Positions 17,545-26,759 of a stretch of DNA of 64,000 bases are shown piece after piece (the stretch's first letter is position 1; every line of letters starts with the position of its first letter). The position numbers were made by a program, and so were the translations under genes. The stretch is from Streptococcus oralis (lineage in GTDB: Bacteria; Bacillota; Bacilli; Lactobacillales; Streptococcaceae), in contig NZ_CP046524.1 of assembly GCF_021497945.1 (NCBI RefSeq), forward strand, positions 903,501 through 967,500. Direction: 5' to 3'. Under the pieces are notes generated by a model, which saw nothing but the letters and a program-made list of their open reading frames with translations, searched no databases and was not told the origin of the DNA.

Positions 17545-19533
17545 ATGATCAATCGGATTACAGATAATCAATTTAAACTAGTATCAAAATACCAACCATC
17601 AGGAGATCAACCCCAAGCGATCGAGCAGTTGGTTGATAACATTGAGGGTGGAGAAAAAGCTCAAATTCTGATGGGGGCGACGGGTACAGGGAAGACCTAT
17701 ACCATGAGTCAGGTCATTTCCAAAGTTAATAAGCCAACTCTGGTCATTGCCCATAACAAAACCCTAGCTGGTCAGCTCTATGGAGAGTTTAAGGAATTTT
17801 TCCCTGAAAATGCTGTTGAGTACTTTGTGTCCTACTATGATTATTACCAACCCGAGGCCTATGTGCCTTCTAGTGATACCTACATTGAGAAGGACAGTTC
17901 TGTTAATGACGAGATTGACAAGCTTCGCCACTCAGCGACTTCAGCCCTTCTGGAGCGCAATGACGTCATTGTCGTAGCTTCTGTCTCTTGTATCTATGGT
18001 TTGGGTTCGCCAAAGGAATATGCTGATAGCGTGGTAAGTTTGCGTCCAGGTCTTGAGATTTCGCGTGATAAACTCTTGAATGACTTGGTAGATATTCAGT
18101 TTGAGCGTAATGACATCGACTTTCAACGGGGAAGATTTCGTGTGCGTGGGGATGTGGTAGAGATTTTCCCAGCTTCCCGTGATGAACACGCTTTTCGAGT
18201 AGAGTTCTTCGGAGATGAAATTGACCGTATCCGAGAAGTTGAGGCTCTGACTGGTCAGGTATTGGGAGAAGTGGATCATCTGGCGATTTTCCCTGCGACT
18301 CACTTTGTGACCAATGATGATCACATGGAGGTTGCGATTGCCAAGATTCAGGCAGAGTTGGAGGAGCAGTTAGCTGTCTTTGAGAAGGAGGGTAAACTGC
18401 TAGAAGCCCAGCGTTTGAAACAGCGGACAGAGTATGATATTGAGATGTTACGTGAGATGGGTTATACAAATGGGGTTGAGAACTACTCTCGTCACATGGA
18501 TGGTCGTAGCGAAGGAGAGCCCCCTTATACGCTTCTTGATTTCTTCCCAGATGATTTCTTGATCATGATTGACGAGAGTCACATGACCATGGGGCAGATT
18601 AAGGGCATGTACAATGGAGACCGTTCGCGTAAGGAAATGTTAGTAAACTATGGTTTCCGCCTGCCGTCTGCTTTGGACAATCGTCCTCTTCGTCGTGAAG
18701 AGTTTGAAAGTCATGTGCATCAGATTATTTATGTTTCAGCGACACCGGGTGACTATGAAAATGAACAGACCGAGACAGTGATTGAGCAAATCATTCGCCC
18801 AACAGGGCTTCTAGACCCAGAGGTGGAAGTCCGTCCGACAATGGGACAGATTGATGACCTCTTAGGTGAAATCAATGCCCGTGTTGAGAAGAACGAACGA
18901 ACCTTTATCACCACTTTGACCAAGAAAATGGCAGAGGACTTAACTGACTACTTCAAAGAAATGGGTATCAAGGTTAAGTATATGCACTCAGATATCAAGA
19001 CCTTGGAACGGACAGAGATTATCCGTGACCTGCGTTTGGGTGTCTTTGATGTCTTGGTCGGAATCAATCTCCTTCGTGAAGGGATTGACGTTCCTGAAGT
19101 AAGCTTGGTTGCCATTCTCGATGCTGACAAGGAAGGTTTCCTACGTAACGAACGTGGTCTTATCCAGACCATTGGACGTGCTGCTCGTAATAGTGAGGGC
19201 CATGTCATCATGTATGCGGACACAGTTACCCAGTCTATGCAACGAGCTATCGATGAAACGGCTCGCCGTCGTAAAATCCAGATGGCTTATAATGAAGAGC
19301 ATGGTATCGTGCCACAGACAATCAAGAAAGAAATTCGTGACCTAATCGCCGTAACCAAGGCAGTTGCCAAGGAAGAGGACAAGGAAGTCGATATCAATAG
19401 CCTCAACAAACAAGAACGTAAGGAACTCGTCAAAAAACTCGAAAAACAAATGCAAGAAGCCGTCGAAGTGCTTGACTTTGAACTGGCGGCTCAGATTCGA
19501 GATATGATGTTGGAAGTCAAGGCGTTGGGATAG
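17545..19533 (+). CDS. uvrB: UvrABC system protein B
   Basis: A 662-residue nucleotide-excision-repair helicase-like protein that verifies damage loaded by UvrA and recruits UvrC. It shows Walker A GATGTGKT (about 44-51), the damage-probing beta-hairpin around [10 protein letters not shown] (about 93-102), Walker B DESHM (about 345), helicase motifs VI-like QTIGRAARN, and the C-terminal UVR motif that contacts UvrC. Length is normal. A hypothetical DUF2971-like gene begins 14 bases after its stop and might be co-transcribed. Confidence 0.97.
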   Translation: MINRITDNQFKLVSKYQPSGDQPQAIEQLVDNIEGGEKAQILMGATGTGKTYTMSQVISKVNKPTLVIAHNKTLAGQLYGEFKEFFPENAVEYFVSYYDYYQPEAYVPSSDTYIEKDSSVNDEIDKLRHSATSALLERNDVIVVASVSCIYGLGSPKEYADSVVSLRPGLEISRDKLLNDLVDIQFERNDIDFQRGRFRVRGDVVEIFPASRDEHAFRVEFFGDEIDRIREVEALTGQVLGEVDHLAIFPATHFVTNDDHMEVAIAKIQAELEEQLAVFEKEGKLLEAQRLKQRTEYDIEMLREMGYTNGVENYSRHMDGRSEGEPPYTLLDFFPDDFLIMIDESHMTMGQIKGMYNGDRSRKEMLVNYGFRLPSALDNRPLRREEFESHVHQIIYVSATPGDYENEQTETVIEQIIRPTGLLDPEVEVRPTMGQIDDLLGEINARVEKNERTFITTLTKKMAEDLTDYFKEMGIKVKYMHSDIKTLERTEIIRDLRLGVFDVLVGINLLREGIDVPEVSLVAILDADKEGFLRNERGLIQTIGRAARNSEGHVIMYADTVTQSMQRAIDETARRRKIQMAYNEEHGIVPQTIKKEIRDLIAVTKAVAKEEDKEVDINSLNKQERKELVKKLEKQMQEAVEVLDFELAAQIRDMMLEVKALG

Positions 19534-19547
19534 AGAGGAGAGGACTT

Positions 19548-21371
19548 ATGACAATATTATCAGATTATAAATCAGGTATTGATGCTGATTCGCTAATTAA
19601 AAGTTTGAAAGAATTGGATATAGAGAAAAGAAAATCTGAACTTAAGAAACTTTTAAATAACTTTTTAAAATTATCTCCCAAAGATAGTTTATTAAAATTA
19701 CCAGTAATTTTAGAGATTTTATTTGTATTTCATCAACTACTCGAAATAACAATTCATAGGGAAGTGTTAAAAAAATCAGAAAAAATTCTCAAAGATAATA
19801 TCCAGCATTTTCTAGAAAATAAGTTGTTAAGAGAAAGCTTTTTCTGGTATTCTTACTCTCTTATAAAATATTTTGATAAAATTGAAGGTATAAAAGTATA
19901 TCGAGATTTTTTTAAACAGGATAGTTTGTACGCAAAAACTATTAGTTATATTAGTTATATTAGTTATATTAGTTATATGAAAAAATCAAAAGAATCAAAA
20001 GATAGTGGAATTGATCAGGATATCATAGGATTCATACTTTCTTTGGTTTTTATCCTTTTTTATAGAATAAATATTAAAAAGACTGACTTAGAATCTGCGC
20101 TAAAAAAGACTCATGATTCTCTTGTATCTAAATATCAAAACAACTACTTGAATAATAAAAATATTGAAAGTAAAGAAATTTTTGAAAATTTCGAACCGAA
20201 AAGTTTAGTATCAATCAATGAGTATAATGAGTATTATGAAAATAATCCAGATGAATTCTATATAGAATTTTATTTATCATGGTTAGATTCTAATAGTTTA
20301 GATACAAATAAGTATTATGAAAATATTATTCAATCTATAATGCGATATAATAAATCGGATGTCATCAATACGCAAGCTTTTAATTTATTAGAAAAATGGG
20401 GGAAATTAGGAAATATAGATATAAGAAATTCAAATGACTTGGAAGGGTATTCTATACAAAATCTAGAAAAGTTTGCGAATACTTTGATTGATGAAATTCG
20501 AGTAACTTTAACAGTTGATATTGATAATTTAAAAAGACAAGAAAGATATGGTCACTATACAAAAATTGATACTTTGACTAAATTTTTAATTGTGGCTGCA
20601 AAATCCGACAAAGAATTCGAGCCTCCCTTTTTACGTTTAACGCATTCAAAGCAGCTTAACGATCCGATGGAAGGTCAGGCTTTGTATGAATATTTAGGTT
20701 TGGAGAGAAGTTCAATAGATTATCAAAATTCTAATGTATTTTTATCTTCTTTGACTACTGTATCGGACAGTTTACCAATGTGGACACAATATGCAGATAA
20801 ATGCGAGGGAGCATTTGTAGAGTATGACATGGAGTATATACAGAATATTGTTGAACATGATTTTTTAGAATTTGTAAAAATTTATTATCTAGAAAATGAT
20901 AAAGAAGATGAGTCTCTCGTTGGTACAAGACTTCACAGTTTAAAAATAATTATTACAGAATTGATGAATAAGGATGAGAGAAAAGTAGTTTCGGAGATTT
21001 CTAGTAATTTAGCCAAAATATCTTATCTTTTTAAGGTAGCAGACTATGAATATGAAAGTGAGTATCGTATTTTAATCAATTTTGATGATTCCCTTATAAA
21101 GGAACGAATATCGACTAGACGGCCATATGAACATAAAATAGGTTTAAAAAAGTTTAAAGAATCTAGCTATGAAGATTTTAGAAAATACATTCACTTAACT
21201 CCAATGGATGATGGGCGCTATGGATTGTTCGTATATATTAATCTTTTGCCTTTAAGATATTCGAAAGTAAAATTGGGATCAAAAGTGGTTGATCCAGACT
21301 ACATAGCTCCATACTTGAAACTTGTTGATCCTGATATAGAGATAGAAAGTTCGAAAATTCCTTATCGTTGA
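19548..21371 (+). CDS. DUF2971-like accessory protein, first copy
   Basis: A 607-residue protein with a long helical, Lys/Leu-rich N-terminal region (1-330) unlike anything I can name, and a C-terminal domain (about 335-607) that fits the DUF2971 family. Its marks are HYT (336-338), R363, NDPMEG (371-376), a serine pair near 400, LPMW (409-412), EYRI near 500, and a KLGSK/APY end. An ISY tripeptide is repeated four times at residues 132-143, from 9-bp DNA repeats. It starts 14 bases after uvrB with GGAGAGGA as ribosome site. It is much more AT-rich than uvrB, a sign of transfer. A second gene at 48320-49903 shares the C-terminal domain. Function unknown; a defence role is inference. Confidence 0.7.
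   Translation: MTILSDYKSGIDADSLIKSLKELDIEKRKSELKKLLNNFLKLSPKDSLLKLPVILEILFVFHQLLEITIHREVLKKSEKILKDNIQHFLENKLLRESFFWYSYSLIKYFDKIEGIKVYRDFFKQDSLYAKTISYISYISYISYMKKSKESKDSGIDQDIIGFILSLVFILFYRINIKKTDLESALKKTHDSLVSKYQNNYLNNKNIESKEIFENFEPKSLVSINEYNEYYENNPDEFYIEFYLSWLDSNSLDTNKYYENIIQSIMRYNKSDVINTQAFNLLEKWGKLGNIDIRNSNDLEGYSIQNLEKFANTLIDEIRVTLTVDIDNLKRQERYGHYTKIDTLTKFLIVAAKSDKEFEPPFLRLTHSKQLNDPMEGQALYEYLGLERSSIDYQNSNVFLSSLTTVSDSLPMWTQYADKCEGAFVEYDMEYIQNIVEHDFLEFVKIYYLENDKEDESLVGTRLHSLKIIITELMNKDERKVVSEISSNLAKISYLFKVADYEYESEYRILINFDDSLIKERISTRRPYEHKIGLKKFKESSYEDFRKYIHLTPMDDGRYGLFVYINLLPLRYSKVKLGSKVVDPDYIAPYLKLVDPDIEIESSKIPYR
19941..19976 (+). repeat. 9-bp tandem repeat inside the first DUF2971-like gene
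   Basis: Four perfect copies of ATTAGTTAT encode (Ile-Ser-Tyr)x4. Because the unit is nine bases, slippage changes protein length without shifting the frame. Confidence 0.9.
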
Positions 21372-21434
21372 GTTTAGAAAAAATTAAAGCTTCAAAGAAA
21401 TTATAATCTTTTTATTAATAAGGAGAAGCTAGTA

Positions 21435-22298
21435 ATGAAAAAATGGTTACTATTAATTTTCTTCATTGTAAATATTGTCCCTTTATTCTTTATTCTACGT
21501 TTTGCCTTCCTTTTCTTTACAACAACTTATGACATTTTCCCTGAAGCAAATCAAGCGGAAGTAGAGACAGCAGTAAGAAGAACCCTTGATTTGTATGGTT
21601 TTAAAGGAGATATGAAGGTTACGAAGTTTTCTAGAGATAAATGGACTTCTGAAAAATATAAAATTGAACACGATTATAGTGAAGAGGTTGATGGAAGTAG
21701 AGTCACTGTGAGTCATGCCTTGTTTTATCGTCCAAAGTCCTCAAAATACAATCCCCAAAAGACTGATGAAGAACTGGCCTATGATGGGACTACGAGAACC
21801 ATGTTACAAGAATTTTCAGACATGGCTCATAAACTACTTAACCAGCATCCTGTCAGTATTTCTCACAAAGAGAAGGTAGAGAGTTTTTTTAAGCAATATG
21901 AAAATCCAAATCTAGAATATGTGAATAGTTACTGGAGTGTCGATACTGAATCTGAAAATATCCAAGACTATTATGCCCTCATTGAAAAGAACCGTAAGGA
22001 AGGGAAAGCTTTTCAAGGTTTGTATGATCTCCCTATTGATGAATTCTTGGGAAAAGAAATGATAAAAGGATACATCATCTATCGCGATACTGTTTTAGAA
22101 GAGGGTGAGAAAGATTATTTTGATAGTGAAGGCGGACTGACAGGATTTATTTCAAATGGGATAGATAATGCCGAGTTGCCAGATGCCTTTTATGAGGTTT
22201 CTTACTACTATGGTGCTAAAGGATATCGTTCGGGCAGTAGTGTCCCTTTAAAGGTTCAAAATCATAAGATGCTCTATTATGGAAGTAATTTTAACTAA
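21435..22298 (+). CDS. Hypothetical membrane-anchored protein
   Basis: A 287-residue protein I do not recognise. Residues about 4-30 form one hydrophobic helix (LLLIFFIVNIVPLFFILRF) that should anchor it, with the remaining roughly 255 residues outside the membrane. That part is polar, with many Tyr, Asp and Glu and no Cys, and has no recognised enzyme motif. The helix lacks a lipobox, so it is not a lipoprotein. Ribosome site AAGGAGAAG precedes the ATG at 21435. It lies between the DUF2971-like gene and another hypothetical membrane gene, in an accessory stretch between uvrB and the NUDIX gene. Confidence 0.65.
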   Translation: MKKWLLLIFFIVNIVPLFFILRFAFLFFTTTYDIFPEANQAEVETAVRRTLDLYGFKGDMKVTKFSRDKWTSEKYKIEHDYSEEVDGSRVTVSHALFYRPKSSKYNPQKTDEELAYDGTTRTMLQEFSDMAHKLLNQHPVSISHKEKVESFFKQYENPNLEYVNSYWSVDTESENIQDYYALIEKNRKEGKAFQGLYDLPIDEFLGKEMIKGYIIYRDTVLEEGEKDYFDSEGGLTGFISNGIDNAELPDAFYEVSYYYGAKGYRSGSSVPLKVQNHKMLYYGSNFN

Positions 22299-22403
22299 AA
22301 ATTTTATATGTAATAATTTGTGTTAAAATAATAGACGAGATAATTTAAAAGTGATGGATATTAGTCATTAGTTAGTATTTTGAATTTAAAGGAGAAATAA
22401 ATA

Positions 22404-22946
22404 GTGAAAAATTCAAGTACTTTTAACAAGCTTATTTATACTGTCCTATATTCCTTACTGATAGCATTTGTTATCGCTCATTTCATATTATGGTCATTTG
22501 GTTTATCATTTACTCCGATTATTTGGAATATTTGGCTCTTTCTTCTAATTTTTACTCTATTTATTCGCTTTTTGAGGTCCTTTGCAATTCTTGATCTTCT
22601 ATTTGGGATATTTGGACTGAAATTTATTCCCATAGCGTGGAATACAGGGATTTTTGTTCCAATTATTCTCTCTATTTCGCATATTTTTATTTACTTTTTA
22701 AAGGGGAAATATCGCTTCCTTGAAGGAGTGCGCAGTGCGATTTGTAGTTTTTATATTTGGTTATTTGTAATTGTCGTCTTCGCTTTTATTCCAAATCCTC
22801 CTGTTCCAATCACTATTGATTATGAAGTTAGGGAACAAGAAATTGTCATAACAAAAGGATATTTGCTTCATGATGTATACTATTATCATGAGCTGATCAA
22901 TCCCTTTATCATGAAATCTGACATCAAGTCTGAAAAAATTATATAA
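22404..22946 (+). CDS. Hypothetical multi-pass membrane protein with internal repeat
   Basis: A 180-residue, very hydrophobic protein with about four to five membrane helices and a short polar C-terminal region (about 135-180). Two similar stretches, GLSFTPIIWN (about 31-40) and GLKFIPIAWN (about 72-81), each followed by a hydrophobic helix, suggest an internal duplication. The ATG at 22404 is preceded by AAGGAGAAAT. No named family is recognised. A TGTGTTAAAATAAT stretch upstream (about 22320) could be its promoter. Confidence 0.6.
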   Translation: MKNSSTFNKLIYTVLYSLLIAFVIAHFILWSFGLSFTPIIWNIWLFLLIFTLFIRFLRSFAILDLLFGIFGLKFIPIAWNTGIFVPIILSISHIFIYFLKGKYRFLEGVRSAICSFYIWLFVIVVFAFIPNPPVPITIDYEVREQEIVITKGYLLHDVYYYHELINPFIMKSDIKSEKII

Positions 22947-22969
22947 CAACTTAGAAAGTGAGTAAATTT

Positions 22970-23437
22970 ATGTCCCGCTCCCAATTAACGATTTTAACAA
23001 ACATTTGTCTGATTGAAGACCTCGAAACTCAGCGCGTGGTTATGCAGTATCGCTCTCCTGAAGAGAATCGCTGGTCTGGTTATGCCTTTCCTGGAGGTCA
23101 TGTAGAAAATGGTGAGGCTTTCGCAGAATCTGTTATACGTGAAATCTATGAAGAAACAGGATTGCCTATCCAAAATCCTCAACTTGTCGGCATTAAAAAT
23201 TGGCCCTTAGATACAGGTGAGCGCTATATTGTCATTTGTTATAAGGCGACTGAGTTCTCTGGTACCCTTCGCTCTTCAGATGAAGGAGAAGTTTCTTGGG
23301 TGCAAAAAGACCATATTCCAAACTTGGATCTGGCCTATGATATGCTACCCTTGCTCGAGATGATGGAAGCACCTGACAAGTCAGAGTTTTTCTACCCTCG
23401 CCGTACAGAAGACGATTGGGAAAAGAAAATTTTCTAA
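22970..23437 (+). CDS. NUDIX hydrolase (MutT-like)
   Basis: A 155-residue NUDIX enzyme. The signature is complete: G-x5-E-x7-REIYEETGL (about residues 37-59), so it should hydrolyse a nucleoside diphosphate linked to another group, perhaps 8-oxo-dGTP. The ATG at 22970 (MSRSQLTIL) fits homologues; an upstream in-frame GTG at 22958 has no better ribosome site. The last four bases overlap the last four of the convergent niaR gene. Substrate is not determined by sequence. Confidence 0.9.
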   Translation: MSRSQLTILTNICLIEDLETQRVVMQYRSPEENRWSGYAFPGGHVENGEAFAESVIREIYEETGLPIQNPQLVGIKNWPLDTGERYIVICYKATEFSGTLRSSDEGEVSWVQKDHIPNLDLAYDMLPLLEMMEAPDKSEFFYPRRTEDDWEKKIF

Positions 23438-23949
23438 TCCTTTACCAAATAACCTAACTGATCCAAGGCCTCCTCTATATAGTGGAGGTCTTGTTGTGTC
23501 TCAGCTTCAACAAGGTGGTAATGGATGCCGTCTGTCAATTCAGAAAGTGGTCTAAAGTCAGAATTTTCAACTTGTTCCAGAAAGTGCTGGACATCTCGAC
23601 GACAGGTGAGTTTGAGCAGAGTTTCAATTTCACCATAAACGGGATGATCAATTAAGATATTTTGAACGCGTCCGCCATTATCTACAATAGCTAGAAGTTC
23701 CTGACCGATTTCTTCCAGTTCATGTTTCACTTTAAAGAGTTTGTGAACGTAGGGGCTGGCATCATTTTCTTTGTAGATATAACCACGATTGGTGGATAGG
23801 ATAGGAGCCCCATCAGCTCGGAGAATAGCGATATCCTGTACAATGACTTGGCGCGTAACATGAAAGTGCTCAGCCAAGGTTTGACCATTGAGAGCTTTTG
23901 GTGCCTCTTTTAACAGTTTGAGAAGAGCTTGTTTGCGATCCTTTGTCAT
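23434..23949 (-). CDS. niaR: Niacin-responsive transcriptional repressor NiaR
   Basis: A 171-residue regulator with an N-terminal winged helix-turn-helix (about 1-60, GQTLAEHFHVTRQVIVQDI) and a C-terminal 3H domain named for three conserved histidines (here in DHPVYGE, QHFLE and HYHLVEAE). NiaR binds nicotinic acid and represses NAD precursor uptake and synthesis genes. The gene follows niaX by 11 bases in the same direction, so it is autoregulated through the niaX promoter. Length is normal. Confidence 0.9.
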   Translation of the reverse strand: MTKDRKQALLKLLKEAPKALNGQTLAEHFHVTRQVIVQDIAILRADGAPILSTNRGYIYKENDASPYVHKLFKVKHELEEIGQELLAIVDNGGRVQNILIDHPVYGEIETLLKLTCRRDVQHFLEQVENSDFRPLSELTDGIHYHLVEAETQQDLHYIEEALDQLGYLVKD

Positions 23950-23960
23950 AGTTTTTCCTT

Positions 23961-24488
23961 TTAGCGACGTTTTCGAAGCACTTTATAGACAGCTAGTGCT
24001 AATGTATAGTCTACCATACTATGGACAATTGTGCCAAAACCAACTAGGACGAAGAGAACATAAAACATATTCTCAACGTTTGTCCCTGAAGTAGCATAGA
24101 AGATGATACAAGCTACCACTTCAGCGATAGCATGAACAACACCCAAAACAAAGTTAAAAATCCAAGATGCCTTTGGTTTATCCAAGGTTTCAGGGAATTT
24201 TTTTAAGTAAAATGCTCCTAAAGTACCAAAAACGATGTGAGAAAAGGCGCGAAGGACGATAACCATAGGATAGCCTGCCATCAGGAAGCCGAGACTAGAA
24301 GCAATAATCACAAAAGCAGCCATCAAAGGTGATAGGAACATGGCGATAAAGATGGCGATATGACTTCCCAAGGTGTAAGAAGCTGGTGGGATGACGATTT
24401 TAAAAGGCATAATGATTGGAATCAAAATCGCGATTGCTGTGAGTAGGGCAGTCATGGTCATAAACTGCGTTTTTTTCCGTATATCCAT
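23961..24488 (-). CDS. niaX: Niacin ECF transporter S component NiaX
   Basis: A 175-residue membrane protein with six hydrophobic segments, an S component that confers niacin specificity on the shared ECF module (EcfA, EcfA', EcfT, encoded elsewhere). Family-like features are the early MTMTALLTAIAILIP helix and the SYTLGSHIAIF motif. The start at 24488 is chosen because GGAGG lies five bases upstream; an in-frame ATG 12 bases earlier overlaps that site. The next gene is niaR and a NiaR-like operator overlaps the promoter, strongly supporting niacin as substrate. Confidence 0.87.
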   Translation of the reverse strand: MDIRKKTQFMTMTALLTAIAILIPIIMPFKIVIPPASYTLGSHIAIFIAMFLSPLMAAFVIIASSLGFLMAGYPMVIVLRAFSHIVFGTLGAFYLKKFPETLDKPKASWIFNFVLGVVHAIAEVVACIIFYATSGTNVENMFYVLFVLVGFGTIVHSMVDYTLALAVYKVLRKRR

Positions 24489-24509
24489 AAGAACCTCCAT
24501 TTAACTGTA

Positions 24510-24549
24510 TATACACAAGTATAGTACAATAAATAGATAGACATGTCAA
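24510..24549 (-). promoter_or_regulatory. niaX-niaR promoter with NiaR-like operator
   Basis: Reading leftward, TTGACA (24544-24549), a 17-base spacer and TACTAT (24521-24526) form a near-ideal promoter. An inverted repeat TATAC-ACAA-GTATA (24510-24523) overlaps the -10 and start site, where a bound repressor would block initiation. The encoded regulator NiaR is the obvious candidate. Confidence 0.65.
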
Positions 24550-24696
24550 GAATTTATTTTGATGTTATTAAAAATTTTCAAAAGTATAGGTGGTAGATTC
24601 AAAGGATTTTCATATATTTTCAAAATTTTAAACTAATGAATCCTTGGTAAATAACTTTTTATGAGTAGAAGATGAGCCTTTACTGGTGAAAACTAA

Positions 24697-24733
24697 AACT
24701 CCACCTTCAGGACGAAAGTGGAGTTGTTTTTTT
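24697..24733 (-). terminator. Terminator after panT
   Basis: Stem AACTCCAC / GTGGAGTT around a 13-base loop, with T runs on both outer sides. It ends the coaB-coaC-panT operon. Confidence 0.75.
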
Positions 24734-25295
24734 ATTTCTTCAAGGTTTCGAGACGTGGGACAATTGCTACTGTTAGAACGGCAGAAATGACAAGCTCGGC
24801 AATTGAGTTTGTAGAAATAACGGTTGCCAGGAGTTTTTGGATATTTCCATCAAAGACATTTCCAAAAAGAAAGAAGATTCCACCGAGGACAAAGACGGTA
24901 TTTGTTAGGGAACCGAGAGCACCAGCTAGGATTAGCCCAGTTTTATTTTTCATCAGTTTATATACCAAGTAAGGAGTCAGACCAATCAAAATGCGAGGTA
25001 GGATGGCAATCATTGCGGAATAGATGTTTCCGTTTGGTACAAAAGGTGAGAAGAGGTAGCTGGTTGGAAGGATGGTAATCGTGTTTACCGTTAAGCTCAA
25101 TAGCCCCATAAGAAAACCGAGTGTAACACCAACTCGTGGGCCGTAAATAATACTTGCAATAATAACAGGAATATGCACGATAGTTGGTTTAATTGGGAAT
25201 GGGAATAGATTAAATAAGAGTGAGCTCAGAAAGTGAATGACCAACATGGTCGCAAAAAAGATAGCAATCGGAGCAATATTAGAGCGTTTTTTCAT
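24732..25295 (-). CDS. panT: ECF transporter S component, probably pantothenate (PanT)
   Basis: A 187-residue membrane protein with about six helices, of the ECF S-component type (HIPVIIASIIYGPRVGVTLGF and PRILIGLTPYLVYK regions). It overlaps the 3' end of coaC by 17 bases and follows coaB-coaC, the genes that use phosphopantothenate. This context, and similarity to the streptococcal gene found at this place, make pantothenate the likely vitamin. It needs the common energising module encoded elsewhere. Confidence 0.8.
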   Translation of the reverse strand: MKKRSNIAPIAIFFATMLVIHFLSSLLFNLFPFPIKPTIVHIPVIIASIIYGPRVGVTLGFLMGLLSLTVNTITILPTSYLFSPFVPNGNIYSAMIAILPRILIGLTPYLVYKLMKNKTGLILAGALGSLTNTVFVLGGIFFLFGNVFDGNIQKLLATVISTNSIAELVISAVLTVAIVPRLETLKK

Positions 25296-25830
25296 TGAGT
25301 GTTTCCTTTATTCTTTCTAAAATAATATCCAGGTCCGCTAGGGCGCCTTTTCCGTGATCGCCACAGGCTAGTAAAGATTCCTTGGGAGAGATTATCTGAT
25401 AACCATAGGTCTCTAATGTTTTTAGATTAGCCTGAGTTGCCGGATGGTCATACATTTTTGTGTTCATGGCTGGTGCGACTAACTTTTTGACGTGGTCTGG
25501 CAGGGCAAGAGCTGTACTGGTAACCATGCTATCCGCAAAACCATGTGCTAGTTTGGCAATGGTATTAGCAGTAGCAGGGGCGACGATAAAAAGGTCGGTT
25601 TCTTTGCCTCTTTCAATATGATTGACTTGATCAGGATAGGGTTCCTGCATGACATCAAGGTGGACAGGATTTTGAGAGAGGACTTGTAGTGTCAAAGGTT
25701 GGATAAACTCTCTTGCTGCCTCAGTCATTAAGACAGTGACATGATGGCCTTGTTTCTTCAAGGAACTGACTAGGTCAGCTGATTTATAGGAGGCAATAGA
25801 ACCTGTCACTGCGATGAGAATATTTGCCAT
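25279..25830 (-). CDS. coaC: Phosphopantothenoylcysteine decarboxylase
   Basis: A 183-residue flavoprotein of the HFCD family that decarboxylates phosphopantothenoylcysteine in coenzyme A synthesis. The N-terminal ITGSIASYKSADL binds FMN, APATANTIAKLAHG surrounds the active site, and APAMNTKMYDHPA is the PxMNxxMW-type substrate motif. In streptococci CoaB and CoaC are separate proteins rather than the fused Dfp of many bacteria, which fits here. Gap to coaB is 11 bases. Confidence 0.93.
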   Translation of the reverse strand: MANILIAVTGSIASYKSADLVSSLKKQGHHVTVLMTEAAREFIQPLTLQVLSQNPVHLDVMQEPYPDQVNHIERGKETDLFIVAPATANTIAKLAHGFADSMVTSTALALPDHVKKLVAPAMNTKMYDHPATQANLKTLETYGYQIISPKESLLACGDHGKGALADLDIILERIKETLNEKTL

Positions 25831-25841
25831 GGCTTTCCTTT

Positions 25842-26531
25842 CTAAGAATCGTATGCTTGAATTTTTTCAAGGAGGAGGCTTGCAATTTCCTCTTTTGTTT
25901 GAACAGTTTGAAGATGCTCTTTCTCAACAAAGATTGCCCGATGCTGATTTGCTGAAATTTGAGTAAGGTCATTTGCAATGATCAAGTCAGCTTGGTTCTT
26001 GATAAGACTCTGTCTAGCAATTTCTATGAGATAATCCTCAGAGACATCAACTAGCAGTTTGAAACCAATCAGATGAATAGCAGGATTCCATTCTTTGACT
26101 AGAGAGATGATTTTGGGTGTTTTTTTCAGGAATAAAACCTGAACCTCATCAGTTGAAGAAATCTTAGTCTGATGATTCTGCTTGTTTAAGAATTCTTCTA
26201 GATTGGAGCTAGCCTGAACTTCCTCAAGCCCTGTCATATAAACAGGAGTGTAGTCAGAAACTGCCATTGAGTGGATTAAGACCTGGTAATCCTTAACAAG
26301 TTCTTGCATCACAACTAGAAGATCATTGGTATTTTTGATTTCTCGAATGGTTAGATAGGGATGAGGTTCTGGCTTCAAAGCTCGTTTTGTCGTTATCAAA
26401 CAAACTTCATGCCCCGCAGCAAGTAAGGTTTCGGTGATGATTTTCCCCAAGCGACCTGTAGAATGGTTCGTGATAGAGCGGACGCTGTCGATAGCTTCAC
26501 TCGTACCGCCCGACGTAACTAAAATTTTCAT
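25842..26531 (-). CDS. coaB: Phosphopantothenate-cysteine ligase
   Basis: A 229-residue CoaB (type III, stand-alone) joining cysteine to phosphopantothenate. The N-terminal ILVTSGGTSEAIDSVR and NHSTGRLG motifs are typical. The start at 26531 is chosen because the family begins M-K-I-L-V-T; no Shine-Dalgarno sequence is present there, and a -10 box TACAAT ends exactly six bases before it, so the transcript likely starts at the A of the ATG (leaderless). First gene of coaB-coaC-panT, divergent from fhs. Confidence 0.9.
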   Translation of the reverse strand: MKILVTSGGTSEAIDSVRSITNHSTGRLGKIITETLLAAGHEVCLITTKRALKPEPHPYLTIREIKNTNDLLVVMQELVKDYQVLIHSMAVSDYTPVYMTGLEEVQASSNLEEFLNKQNHQTKISSTDEVQVLFLKKTPKIISLVKEWNPAIHLIGFKLLVDVSEDYLIEIARQSLIKNQADLIIANDLTQISANQHRAIFVEKEHLQTVQTKEEIASLLLEKIQAYDS

Positions 26532-26537
26532 AGGACT

Positions 26538-26566
26538 ATTGTACACAAAAATAAACGTTAAGTAAA
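26538..26566 (-). promoter_or_regulatory. Leaderless-type promoter of coaB
   Basis: TTTACT (26561-26566), 17-base spacer, TACAAT (26538-26543), then six bases to the ATG. No ribosome site lies between. Confidence 0.6.
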
Positions 26567-26670
26567 ATGAAAGCGATAAATTTTTGATAAAACGAAGGAA
26601 TACTATAGTCTAAAACTATAAAAGCATATAAAATTTTAAAAAGCGCTATTATAACCCCTGAAATATTGAT

Positions 26671-26683
26671 ATTTACGAACGTT
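26671..26683 (+). promoter_or_regulatory. Possible PurBox upstream of fhs
   Basis: ATTTACGAACGTT matches the Gram-positive PurR box AWWWCCGAACWWT at 11 of 13 places. It lies about 40 bases upstream of the fhs -10. Fhs feeds one-carbon units to purine synthesis, so control by PurR is plausible. A single imperfect box is weak evidence. Confidence 0.3.
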
Positions 26684-26717
26684 TAGAGAGTTTATGGATG
26701 TTAAAAATCTTGTTTTG

Positions 26718-26726
26718 TGTTATAAT
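26718..26726 (+). promoter_or_regulatory. Extended -10 promoter of fhs
   Basis: TGT followed by TATAAT (26721-26726). The ATG lies 33 bases downstream, after GGCTAGAGGAG. Confidence 0.65.
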
Positions 26727-26759
26727 GAATTATCACATTAGAGGCTAGAGGAGTTTTGA

